From Gracilaria domingensis (taxonomy: Eukaryota > Rhodophyta > Florideophyceae > Gracilariales > Gracilariaceae), in assembly GCA_022539475.1 (NCBI GenBank), contig VCMS01000111.1:97188-161187 (forward strand): DNA of 64,000 nt. The letters run 5' to 3'. Below the pieces are notes generated by a model. That model was given only the letters and a program-made list of their open reading frames with translations. It made no database searches and was not told where the DNA came from. The position numbers were made by a program, and so were the translations under genes. Of this stretch, positions 43,679 to 53,382 are shown piece after piece (positions within the stretch are counted from its first letter, which is position 1; every line of letters starts with the position of its first letter).

Positions 43679-44548
43679 ACCAAGAACATCGGACGTTGGG
43701 ACTCTCGTCTGTACGAGCGCCTTCGGATACGGCAGACCCGAACGGCAGACCCGAACCCGGTACCTGGTGTTTGACTAGCCACTGAGTGGTTTTGCCAAAG
43801 TTGGCAACCAGTACCTTGAAAGGTTCATCGGGCTCGATAGAAACAACACCATTAGCTAAAGCGAGCTGTCGCTGATCGTAGAACGATGAAGACGGTTGAA
43901 CTAGTCGAATTCCATGTTGTTTGGAGACGCACTGCACCCACACCTGGGATTCCGGCGGGATTGAAACGGATTTCGCTATGCAAAGCTTTGTCGATTTCGG
44001 ATCCACGTTTGGAACCTCCTGAGCCACGGTAATGGGACGCGCTTCCAGATTGCGCGGCTCAACGGCTTCCGAACGATCGGAATGGTTGTACCGTCTTCTA
44101 TTTCCACGGTTTTCGCCCTTGGGCGTATCGCTTCGACAAAGCGGTCGCAAAAATCACAACCGAGTATAACCGGTGCAGCGAGTGATTCGCAGACAATAAA
44201 TTCAAGTTTCACCACGTAGGTGCCAAGTCTCACTGTGAGAGTTAAGTAACCAACCGTGCGCAACGGGTTGTTGTTCGCGTCAGCGATATCCAAGCCTGGA
44301 CCATAGCGAACGAATTCCTGAAGTGCCGGGGGCACTAACGAAGAGTGAATGAGATTGGGCGTAGCGCCCGTGCCTAACACAGACAGTTGACGAACCATAA
44401 ACTGGTGTGATAAGCCGAGGTAGGCGTAAACCTTATAATTCCTTTTGGCCATCACAAGGACTCTATCCGGGTTACGGAAATTTCGGGACCGTACCCACGG
44501 ACGACGGAGAGCCGTTAAAATCTCTGAGTCCACGTCAGATTGAGCCAT
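43665..44548 (-). pseudogene. Chromovirus aspartic protease region with lost catalytic Asp
   Basis: Starts at an ATG (44548). The protease signature reads SVLGTGATPNLI, where the family has Asp before T/S-G-A; the second hallmark, PVILGCDFCDRF, is intact. The frame then changes near 44070, and again near the start of the RT frame. It lies in the same frame as gag, 117 bases after the gag TAA. Confidence 0.75.
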
Positions 44549-44665
44549 CTTCCTCGTAAGGATCTTTCTTTTTAAGGAAAGTGACCTGGGAGCGAAGCGG
44601 CGGCGCCTCGGGCGTCTCCGACTTTGGCTCAGGAGACGCCCCTCCCGCAGGGGGAACTCCCAAGT

Positions 44666-46772
44666 TTAGTTTTTCTGGACGGGGTTGGCCGGCGACGGCA
44701 AACTCTGCTCAGAGTGGGAAACAGAATTCCCGGGTTCGGGGTTGGTCACAGTTACCTGTTCAGCCTGGTTCCGAGGTTGCTCAGTTCGAACGTTCTGTCC
44801 TGTAACAGGATTGCCAAACTTGGCCCTTTGCTCTTCATAATTCTTACTCGGAACACGAGCACGGTCAGCTGGTGACAAGGACTCATACCACCCGATAATT
44901 TTCGGTAACTCCCGAGCGGGCAACATGCACACAGGTGCAATATGACCGGGTCGGTAACAAATATGACAGATGGTCGTCACCGACTTATCGAAAGATCGAT
45001 TACCATCTGGCGGTCGTTGCGGTTGCGCCTTCACCCATCCTGGGCGTGAGAAACGGCTGGCTTTGGTCGCGCAAGCCAGTGGAGCGGCCTGTACCCGTGT
45101 TACTCGCATATAGAGTGCGGGGTCACCTTCCGAGGTCGGAGTCGACGACGACGGAATGTCAGAAGACCCGTACGAATCGGGAGCACTTCCAACGAAGTGG
45201 ACGTTATCCAGATCGGGGTTCACGGAGTTTCCACGTTCCAAGGAAAGAGATGGAGATGACTCGTTGACGAGCAACGCCATTGAGCGACGGGGTTTCGGCG
45301 GGCGCCGAGCACGGAGGACTTCGCCTTCAGCCTGGGCGTACTGGACCAATTCCAGATACGTAATCTTACGTTTCTCTTTGCGATATCGCGCCACCAAAGC
45401 CTTGATAGAAGGTTCCAACCCATCCACGAACATCGTGCATGTCTCCTGAGCGTAGTACACATTTCCACAGCGATGAAACGCTTTGTTCAGCCGAGTTGAG
45501 TAAACCGTTTCGGTCTCTTCAGTCTTTTGTTTAGTATCTCGCAGAGCGAGCGTTGCGTTGTGAATCGCGCTTCCTGTTGCATAGGACCTCAGGAGGTATT
45601 GAACCGCTTCCGGCCATCAGCTGACACCTCCTTCAGATGCACGGGACGACCCTCGGACCGAGTTAAACTGATCTTCAGCCATCCCTGACAGAAAATAGGG
45701 TAAAACGAGAAACGCTTGCGCCTCGCTCATACCGAGAATGTCGGCTTCCTGCACAAAGCGGGCCAGGAAGTCCAGTACCAGAATTGGATCTTCGCCATCT
45801 AATTTCTTCGTAAAGACGATATTCAGTCTTCTGATGTGGTCCTTCACCTTACCGGTGCTTCACGAGGTGCGACTTGACGATGAATCGTCCAATCGGTAAT
45901 AACGATACGACAACAGCTTTCTGTAGAGAAGATTCGTTGGTTTCAACTCCTTGAGTCCAAGATGACCTATACCTTTCTCGCGAGAGCGAATCACTCCTTG
46001 AGTGGCATATGTCGCCTTCGACTTCGTCCCGCGGGATCTACTCCCATACCGTTCTCGGTCTTCCTCACTGTCCGAAGAACTGGGTGAAGTAGATTTCGCA
46101 GAGCGAACGCTAGAATTCGAACTAGACGAATCCGACTCGTAACGGAGTTCCTTTTTGGATCTTCGATTTCCGTGATACGGGGCTTGGCGTGCCGAGCGCT
46201 TAGAGGCTTCTTCCTTAACATTCTTCGCATCAGATGCGTTATCCATCCGAATGATCTCTTCAAGAGTAGACAACCGAGTGGTTAGGGGATCGATTTCAGT
46301 TCGATGCTCCTGAATAGAGGAATGGTAAGCTTGAACAAAAGCGGCTGGTGCACCCAGACTTTCCAAAATGGAATTCACGTCTTGACGTAGGACACGAATT
46401 TCATTGGTCGGATCTCCGATTTCAGCTTGGTCAAGCTTCCGTCTGAGATACTACAGATCCTCGAACAACGAGTTTTGCGCGAGCTGACTGACACGCAGTT
46501 GAGCCTTGAGGTACGAGTATCCAGGGGTTTCAACTACATCGTCTGGTCTCTCCGTGGCCGGAGTACCCGTAACGGGCGGAGCTCCTGTCGTAGAAGCGGC
46601 CATCGGACCCGACGTGACTGACGAGGCTCTCCGGGGTTCCGGGATCTGTTCATTGTCAGGCGACCTTGCAGGTACGGAGGCGCGAGGACGCGGAGGCCTA
46701 GGTGGAGGCACACCACTTTCTCTGGCCACACCGTTTCCAGAGTTCGGCGCAGGTGGCGCCATACCGGGCCAC
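44666..46772 (-). pseudogene. Chromovirus gag with three in-frame stops
   Basis: A single minus-strand frame from an ATG near 46772 to TAA at 44666, broken by TAG (46451), TGA (45860) and TGA (45617), with no frameshift. The N-terminal part is Pro/Thr-rich. A Ser/Arg-rich region with a coiled coil follows (about 46380-45900). A capsid-like helical segment (about 45840-45400) includes PILVLDFLARFVQEADI. The nucleocapsid end has a CX2CX4HX4C zinc knuckle, CHICYRPGHIAPVC (about 44980-44935). Confidence 0.85.
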
Positions 46773-46958
46773 GGTGTACCGAACTGCGGTAAGGTCAACT
46801 TAAAAACGAGAGGTCTCGATACTCCAAAGAGTAAGTAACGAACAACAAGTAAAACACTCTAGAGAGTCCACAGTTCCACAGCAGCTTCCCAAAAACCAAC
46901 TGATCATTAATCGTAAGACTCCTCGACAAGAACGAGAACGAAAGAAAGATTCCAGCCC

Positions 46959-46977
46959 GTTCTAGGTCGGGACACCA
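46959..46977 (-). promoter_or_regulatory. Putative tRNA primer-binding site of the chromovirus
   Basis: Two bases after the 5' LTR (minus sense) the sequence reads TGGTGTCCCGACCTAGAAC. TGG complements the CCA end of a tRNA. The tRNA was not identified. Confidence 0.6.
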
Positions 46978-46979
46978 CT

Positions 46980-47960
46980 TGTAGAGCAAAACCCCAGCGA
47001 TGGGATCGTCTCTCAAGGCGTTCGAGTCCTTGCCCTCTAGACGAGGTGAACTCAGTGGTGAGCCCTCCGAACACGGATAGTGCGGGTGTAAGACCGCCCG
47101 TGGTACGGGATATACCTACGGAGGTTGATGGCTGAACGGGCCTGATCCAGGAATCCGGCGAAAAGCGACGGAATGGTTGAGGAGGGAGGTACCGTAGAGC
47201 GGTGTAAGCCCTAGGTAAAAGGGGGAAAAGGAAGGGAGACCAAAGGAGGAAAAGAGAGGAATGCCGCGGCGGGACGTGCGGCAAGCCGCAACAGACCTGG
47301 CGCCGGGAGACGACGATGTGTATTAAGCCCACGAGGCACAACTCTATACAGAGACGGAAACGCTACCAATTGTGGTGAAAGCAGTACAACTGCACAGTAG
47401 AAGAAACAGAAAGTCCGAAGACACGAAATAAATAAGCCCGGAGGCAAAGCCACAATGGTCAGTATTGCCTGAGTGATCCCGAGGGATGAATCCAATCCGT
47501 ACCGTACGCAGTGACCCTTCTGAGGGAGTTGTACACTTCGCGCAGGCGAACTTGGTTCAGAGCCGAACTCGGTTACCCTTTACTGAAGGAGGAGGTGACC
47601 GGGAGGTCACCTCTTATATCGTAACCGATAAATTAGTTAAACTAAATTAAATAATCTAGTGCACACCTAAGCAGGTCCATACACGTGGTGCACGTGACAA
47701 CCCGCGGCAGCGGCCAGTAAAATATCCGAAAATCATAACAAGACATGTGTGAACACACCCATTCCTACACACGCGTACACGCGACCAATACTCATCTGCG
47801 CCACGTCATGGCCGACCCCTCAGGGTGCCATACCGCAATACTGCCAAAAAGTATCCCATCCGCGGGCCAATACTCATACCTTCCGAGTACCCGGAATCAT
47901 CCTTATGTGGGGTTTATGAAATCCTTCCCCGTGTACCGGGCGAGCACGTTTTGTTCTACA
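46980..47960 (-). repeat. 5' LTR of the chromovirus (element sense), 981 bp
   Basis: Near-identical partner of 34904-35884. On the plus strand it begins TGTAGAGCAAAACCCC and ends TTTTGTTCTACA. Confidence 0.92.
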
Positions 47961-48475
47961 CAGAAAAGCGTCAGCGCGAGTCGGAGCGAAAGGAAGCAGT
48001 TGCTTTTGAGCGCCAGAAAAAGCAAGAAGAGAAAGCCAAGCTCCGTGCTGAGGCTGCCGTGCTGCGCGAGATCAAAAAGAAAGAAGTAGCGAAGCGCAAA
48101 GCTGCTTCCGCTCTCGAGTGTCAAGGCAAGAAAGACGAACGCGAGCGTAAGGCGTTGCAGCGCAAGAATAAGAAGCAAAGAACTTCTGGTAGTGTTGGTT
48201 CTACTTCAGTTGTGGTGAATGTTCCTTCAGGGGCTTTGTTAAACTCTACCAGCAGCGAAGAGGAGGAGGCGAATACGAAGTTCATCTGTGAAAATACTGG
48301 CGGCATCGAGAAGCAGAGAGAAGCGGTAGTGGTGGACGATCAAAGTACGGAAGAGCGGGCGATTGCATGCAGCCTTCTAGACCTGCAAAACATGCCGAAG
48401 AGCGTCTTGAGCACTCACCATGTCGGCTTGGTGGAGTCCGTAGGGGACCAAGGTGTTTTGGATGACGACAAATGA
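47961..48475 (+). pseudogene. Element 2 transposase, C-terminal piece
   Basis: Resumes the Lys/Glu-rich coiled coil interrupted at 34903 (EKRQRESERKEAVAF...), in the frame predicted by removing the 13,062 inserted bases. It ends at TGA 48473 after a Ser/Glu-rich tail. Confidence 0.82.
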
Positions 48476-48703
48476 GCGTGCTGGGAGCTGGTACCGAAGA
48501 CGGAGACCGTTCCACAATGCCCTGGATTTTGCAAAAACGGAGATGTCGAGAGTGATGAAGAGTCAGCTACGTAGCTCGTTCATCGTAGAATTGTAAGACT
48601 TCATGGTTGGTGTACGTTTAGTACACACACAGACCTACCATTGGGTCAGATTTGTTTTTAAATTGAGGCACGCATATAGCAGCTACTTGCGTTTGTTGAA
48701 AAG

Positions 48704-48731
48704 GTGTTTCACATTGCCCTGACCAGGAAGG
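48704..48731 (-). repeat. Right terminal inverted repeat of element 2
   Basis: Complement of 32000-32027 with one mismatch, followed by a TA duplication. Confidence 0.88.
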
Positions 48732-48733
48732 TA

Positions 48734-50060
48734 TATATTTACTGGCACAGCCGGTGCATTTCAACATTTTCAAAAATATTTGTCTTCTAAGAGTTTGTTA
48801 GAACTCACTTAAATCATCGAAGTATTCGGTACTCTGCTATCAGCTCCCTGGACATATTACCTATGCTGGTAGCCACTTACGTGGAAGTTAAAAAAACGTT
48901 TCCCTATCTGCTTAACTGATACAAAAGGACCATGCGTAATCGCAAGCACACTGTCCGTTACGTTTTGCGCAAGCATCATCAGCGCTTACTTCGTTGTTCC
49001 CAGACACACAGAACTGGCTCAAAAAAAGCCAAATTGGCACGTGTCGTCGAGAGGTGGTCGACACGATAGCGCACCATATCTTGGCATGGTAGCATACCAT
49101 GTCTGATGTACGCCCCGTAGAAGTGCACCTTTCCGCATCTTGTACATGCAACTTTGTAAGTGCTGATGAGACTTTTCTTGAGCAAAAGGCATGTAATGAA
49201 TTACCCACAATTGGAGAACGTAAAATATGTCAAAATAATTCCAAATGGCGTAAAATAGGATTACACCAATACGAGCACGAAAGCTAGATACGCATTCACA
49301 TCTTTACGATATATCTCTTTACTCTACATCTTCGCCAATAAATCCATTTGTTTCTTCGTACTATCGGAGAGCTCATGATTAGTCTCAACGGCTTCAAGCA
49401 TGCACAAACCTGATCCGACACCACCATTATCATAAAGAAAGATATCGCTTTCTTCTTGATTACTTGACTCAATAAAAGACGCTGCTGTATACAAGGCAAG
49501 AACCTCACGCGCCCAAAACGTTGCATGAGACTTATTGATTCCACTCCCTCTCAGACAAGCAACATCTGTCTCTTGCAGATGCTAGTTTTTGGCGAGGGTC
49601 GTCCAGAAAGTGGCAAGGGTCGTCCAGTAAATTTTTTGAAAAAATATCGAGATCAATTATTTCAAAATTTGAAGATAATTGCTTGGGTCGTCCAGAATCG
49701 CTGTGCAGTAAATACTGGTGGGTTTTCCACTCGTGCTAGTTCTTTAGTCGAGGGCTACCTGAACGGTATTTCGCGAAGTCTAGGTTCAGTTTCCATTAAG
49801 GTGCACATTACACGATACCTTCTGCAGAATGATACCCTGCAACGCATGGAATACTGCTGCTAGTACAGATGATGTCTATTATGAAATCATACCGTTTTAT
49901 TCGTATCTATTTTTCTATCGACCGCTTTTGCTAACCACTACTTCGCTATATTGCATGTACCATTTCCCCATGATGAAGCGGGTGTAGGCGCAATCTGCGG
50001 TAGATGCCGCAGAGGGCACCTGCACCAAATTGCGGTATCGGTAGAACACATACGCACTCC
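48734..50060. other. Intergenic, no recognised gene
   Basis: About 1.3 kb of AT-rich sequence. A short minus-strand stretch (about 48979-49185) has CTRCGKVHFYG, with a Cys-x2-Cys pair that could be a transposase scrap, but this is not supported further. Three copies of GGGTCGTCCAG lie at 49596, 49617 and 49685. Confidence 0.45.
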
Positions 50061-50093
50061 GAGAGGATGAGGCGCGAAGCGCCTCATCCTCTC
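50061..50093. repeat. Perfect hairpin, 15-bp stem, 3-base loop
   Basis: GAGAGGATGAGGCGC, loop GAA, then the exact complement. It is directly followed by a second, longer hairpin. Confidence 0.9.
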
Positions 50094-50094
50094 C

Positions 50095-50146
50095 GTTCCT
50101 CATGTAGGGAACCATGCCCAGATGCATGGTTCCCTACTTGAGGAAC
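50095..50146. repeat. Hairpin, 23-bp stem with one mismatch
   Basis: The arm 50095-50117 pairs with 50124-50146 around a 6-base loop (CCAGAT). It sits at the left edge of a repeat array. Confidence 0.9.
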
Positions 50147-51010
50147 CTGCACCTGTAACTCGTGAGCTACGTACGCATCAAAACTCATTTACCTGTATGC
50201 CCAAGCAGAAAGTATCCATAAGTTAGTCAATGCTCGGTTGGATACATTTGAAATGCAATGGAACGTACCATTGATAAACTAAAACAGAAACGTTGCCCTA
50301 GAAAATTCGAGGGACCTAGTAAGCCGCAATAGGAAGAAGAAGAAGGAAAGGGATCGGTTAGATTACCAGCAATCCATTCATCGTAAAACGCGAAAGATGT
50401 CGAAGCGAAAACTCCCGAGCAACGACACCAAGAATGCCCATGCAGCAAACATACCGCAATTCCCCCTAAAAACGTGCACCTGCAACTCGTGAGCAACGTC
50501 CGCATCAAAAGTCATTTACCTGTATACGTAAGCAGAAAGTATCCATAAGTTAGTCAATGCTCCATTGGATACATTTGAAATGCGATGGAACGTACCATTG
50601 ATAGTGCAAAACAGAAACGTTGCGCTAGAAAACTCGACGGACCTAGTAAATCGCAAAAGGAAGAAGAAGAAGAAAAGGGATCGGTTAGACTACCAGCAAT
50701 CCATTCATCGTAAAACGCGAAAGGTGTCGAAGCGAGAACTCACAAGCAACGACACTAAGAATGCCCATGCAGTAAACATACCGCAAGATGCGATAAACGA
50801 GAATGCAGCCTATGTCCCAACCAAGTACCAGAATCGCCTATCCCGAACAGTGAGGCAGGTAAACGACCAATTCCATTTCCTCTTTCAAGATCAAGTTAGT
50901 CAATGCTCCGTTGGATACATTTGAAATGCGATGGAACGTACCATTGATAAAGCAAAACAGAAACGATGCGCTAGAGAAGTCGAGGGACCTAGTAACTCGC
51001 GAAAGTAACC
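50147..51010 (+). repeat. Direct repeat array: two ~325-bp copies and a partial third
   Basis: Copy 1 (about 50148-50460) and copy 2 (about 50475-50790) share a long similar text, starting at GCACCTG(T/C)AACTCGTGAG and including GTTAGTCAATGCTC, GGATACATTTGAAATGC and ATCCATTCATCGTAAAACGC. A partial copy 3 (about 50894-51010) repeats the central ~115 bases. Copies differ by scattered substitutions. A Lys-rich open frame crosses copy 2, but the frame is not conserved between copies. Confidence 0.82.
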
Positions 51011-51280
51011 CAAAGCTTATTTTCTGCCGTGTACATGTCGCAGAGCGCGAAGAGACGTGGTGAGGATTGGTTAGTTTAGAACAAAGATACGTAGAAGGAT
51101 ATGGAAGCACGTACAAAAAGATTGCACGGAAAGACTGCACGGAATACATCCGTGAGATACGGATGATGTCTGCTTTATGGAGGCGTCCATTAGGCGGACA
51201 TGAAGCGTACCTCATTCTCTTCCCCGCACTCTACTTCGAAGCGAGTGCGAGGGCGGAGAAAAGTACGACGGAGCGCCGCT

Positions 51281-51357
51281 CGTGATCCGTGCCATCCACA
51301 TCCTCGCGTTCTACTCCGGCGGAGTAGAACGCGAGGATGTGGATGGCACGGATCACG
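51281..51357. repeat. Perfect 37-bp inverted repeat with 3-base loop
   Basis: The arm 51281-51317 is the exact complement of 51321-51357, with GGC as loop. An RNA from either strand would form a perfect 77-base hairpin. A GGC trinucleotide repeat follows at about 51380-51402. Confidence 0.95.
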
Positions 51358-51688
51358 ACGGTAACGATAGGTCGGACGGCGGAGGCGCGGCGGCGGCGGC
51401 GGAGGGAAGAGATTTATTTTTCTGTGCGAGATTGGACAGGTGTACAGCGTACAACGTTGCGAAACCTCAGGTTTATAACCAGTGGTAGATAATACGAGAA
51501 GTACACCCTTGTGTTGAGGTCGACGTGTACCTACGTTCCTTTTTGAACGAAAGCACGTGATTTAAACTCAAATTATATTCTCCATTCTCAGCTTGACGTC
51601 GATCTTGACTGTCGCCTGACCTCCTTCTCCCCTCCAATGACCTTCTTTTGCCGTCTTTGTCGTCGTTTCTCCTTCATTTCTTCTTCCC

Positions 51689-53328
51689 ATGATCTACTAC
51701 TGTACACATAAGAAGCGTGGGTGCCCGTTCGTTACTCGCCGAGGAGTGCTATCTCTTCAACAGCATGTTAACCGTTGCCCGTTTCGTCTGAAAGCCGCGC
51801 TGGAAGATGAAAATAGGCGGCCCATTCGGAGAAGCAAGCGTCTCAAGCTTTCCGCGCCCGCGCCCGCATCTTCCGAAACGGTCACTGCCCCTTGTCGCCT
51901 TCCCGAGCCTCCGGTGTCCGAGGACAGCGTTGACCCCACTCCGTGCGCCCCTCTCATTCCGGACACTTCGCATTGTGTTTCTCCTTCCCCGGGTCCCGCG
52001 GCATTAGAGCCAGAACACGGAAGCAGTCCACGCCCAGTGCCTTCTGAGGAGGCCCTCGGTGATTTGCATATGGATTATCTCACGGTTTGTCTGGCTTCAG
52101 TAGCTTCCAACCTTGGTCATCGTGAAGCAGACGAGCTAATTGGGCTACTTCGCGACCCGCGATTCTCGCAAAAGCGATTCAACGAGACCATAACAAGTTC
52201 TAAGCGCTGTACAGAACTGAAGAACGCCATTTTCGAACGATACGCCTCAAAAGACGGTTTCAATCGAAGAACTGTCTCGCCAGAAGGATGTAAGTTCAGC
52301 GCCACCCTCTACACGAGAGACCCCCGTTCAGACACTTGTGAAACAGCTCCAGTTGGCTAACAACGAAAACACATTCTTCCACCATATACCTCAGACCCAC
52401 TCCCCGAAAATATCTCACCCCATGTCCGGCTCTCTCGCAAGAGACGCCACCTCGGAACTTAAGGAAATGGTCATGCGCTCTTTGGATAGTAGAATAGTGT
52501 GGTACTCCCAAGAAATAAGTTACAGTGAATCTTTCGTAGGTATTCTGCATGTATACACCGATAAGTCTTCAACAACTCTAAAGCAAACATCGGTTACCGC
52601 CTGTACTCTTCACCTCATATTTCTCAACTTCTCCGACGAGCTACGCCGTAAGCGCATCCGTGATGACCTCACAGTAGTGGCATACTTTCCTACAACACTG
52701 GTACAGGTTTTCGCATCTGAAGCAGACGCAATGCCATTCGTTTCTAGCAAGTCTCTACGCGATTCCAGGATGCACATCCTTCAAGAATCTCTTCGTCAAG
52801 TCCTGTAGCAAATTATACATCTAATGCAAAAAGGTTTTCAGTTCATCGGCGAAGACGCAGTATATCGAGTGTGCCATCCTCAGCAAGTTTTTGTGCGGAT
52901 ATTCTGAGGCTAAGGACATTCTGTCTACTCTTCATAGGAGCCAAACGGAAAGCCCTTGTCATAGATGCAAAGCCCCTCCCTCATCTTTAGGCGGTAATGT
53001 TCTTACGTCATTCACTGGACTCTCCCAAAACCACACTAAAAGCGTCAGAAAGACATACTCAGTTATTCTCGAATATGCAAAGAAAGGCGAAGGAGAAAGA
53101 AACTTACGTCGTACAAGGGAGACGAGATCCAAGTCGGATATTTTTATGCGTTCCAATTCCATATCTCTCATTCTCTCGTCCATCAAAATCGCCTTGACCG
53201 TAAGATTCATCCAGGGGTTATTTCTATGCAGTCTGTTCGAAACAAGGAGAGCTCGCTTCGAACAGTTACGCAACTTGCATCTCGGCATATTGAAACTGAT
53301 TAATATTCCAGAAATCGAGAGACTGTAG
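51689..53328 (+). pseudogene. Plavaka-like DNA transposase, decayed
   Basis: Three plus-strand pieces in different frames. Piece 1 (51689-52360) starts with a zinc finger-like CPFVTRRG ... LQQHVNRCPF, then a basic RRSKRLK patch and Pro/Ser-rich sequence. Piece 2 (about 52320-52808) has ILHVYTDKSSTTL ... LNFSDELRRKRIRDDL ... AYFPTT, the pattern I associate with Plavaka-type transposases ('YaDKT..', 'N....iRrk.s....laylPt'). Piece 3 (52891-53328) starts FLCGYSEAKDIL followed by a CHRCKAPPSSL Cys pair, in the expected order. Frameshifts lie near 52300 and 52850. A GTAAGT at 52290 hints at an intron, but no acceptor restores the frame. Assignment is by remembered family pattern only. Confidence 0.6.
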
Positions 53329-53337
53329 TCAGAGACC

Positions 53338-53382
53338 CTAAGCACTGCAATAGAATCATCATGTTTCTATTGCAGTGCTTAG
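53338..53382. repeat. Hairpin, perfect 18-bp stem, 9-base loop
   Basis: CTAAGCACTGCAATAGAA (53338-53355) pairs exactly with 53365-53382. It is located just after the last Plavaka-like piece. Confidence 0.9.

Larger units (their letters stand above)
34904..47960 (-). mobile_element. Ty3/Gypsy chromovirus, 13.06 kb, complete LTR pair
   Basis: Flanked by a perfect 5-bp target duplication (cagaa, 34899-34903 and 47961-47965) in the tail of the element 2 transposase. The coding direction is minus: LTR (46980-47960), primer-binding site, gag, protease, reverse transcriptase/RNase H, integrase, chromodomain, an antisense frame, polypurine tract, LTR (34904-35884). The gene order RT-RNase H-integrase-chromodomain identifies a chromovirus of the Ty3/Gypsy group. 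All coding parts carry stops or frame breaks, so this copy is dead. It contains a nested solo LTR (35949-36923). Confidence 0.93.
32000..48731 (+). mobile_element. Pogo/Tc1-type DNA transposon (element 2) with 28-bp TIRs, carrying nested LTR elements
   Basis: Terminal inverted repeats at 32000-32027 and 48704-48731 match at 27 of 28 positions. Each is flanked on the outside by TA (31998-31999 and 48732-48733), the target duplication expected of pogo/Tc1/mariner elements. The decayed transposase gene lies inside in three pieces. Subtracting the two nested insertions and their duplications leaves an element of about 2.8 kb, a normal size for the group. The order of events is readable: the DNA transposon came first, then the solo-LTR parent and the chromovirus jumped into it. 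A third LTR later entered the chromovirus. Confidence 0.88.

Noticed and set aside
52290-52331. GTAAGT...CAG intron in the Plavaka-like gene
   Set aside because: The 42-base interval does not change frame, whereas the flanking pieces are in different frames; a frameshift is required.
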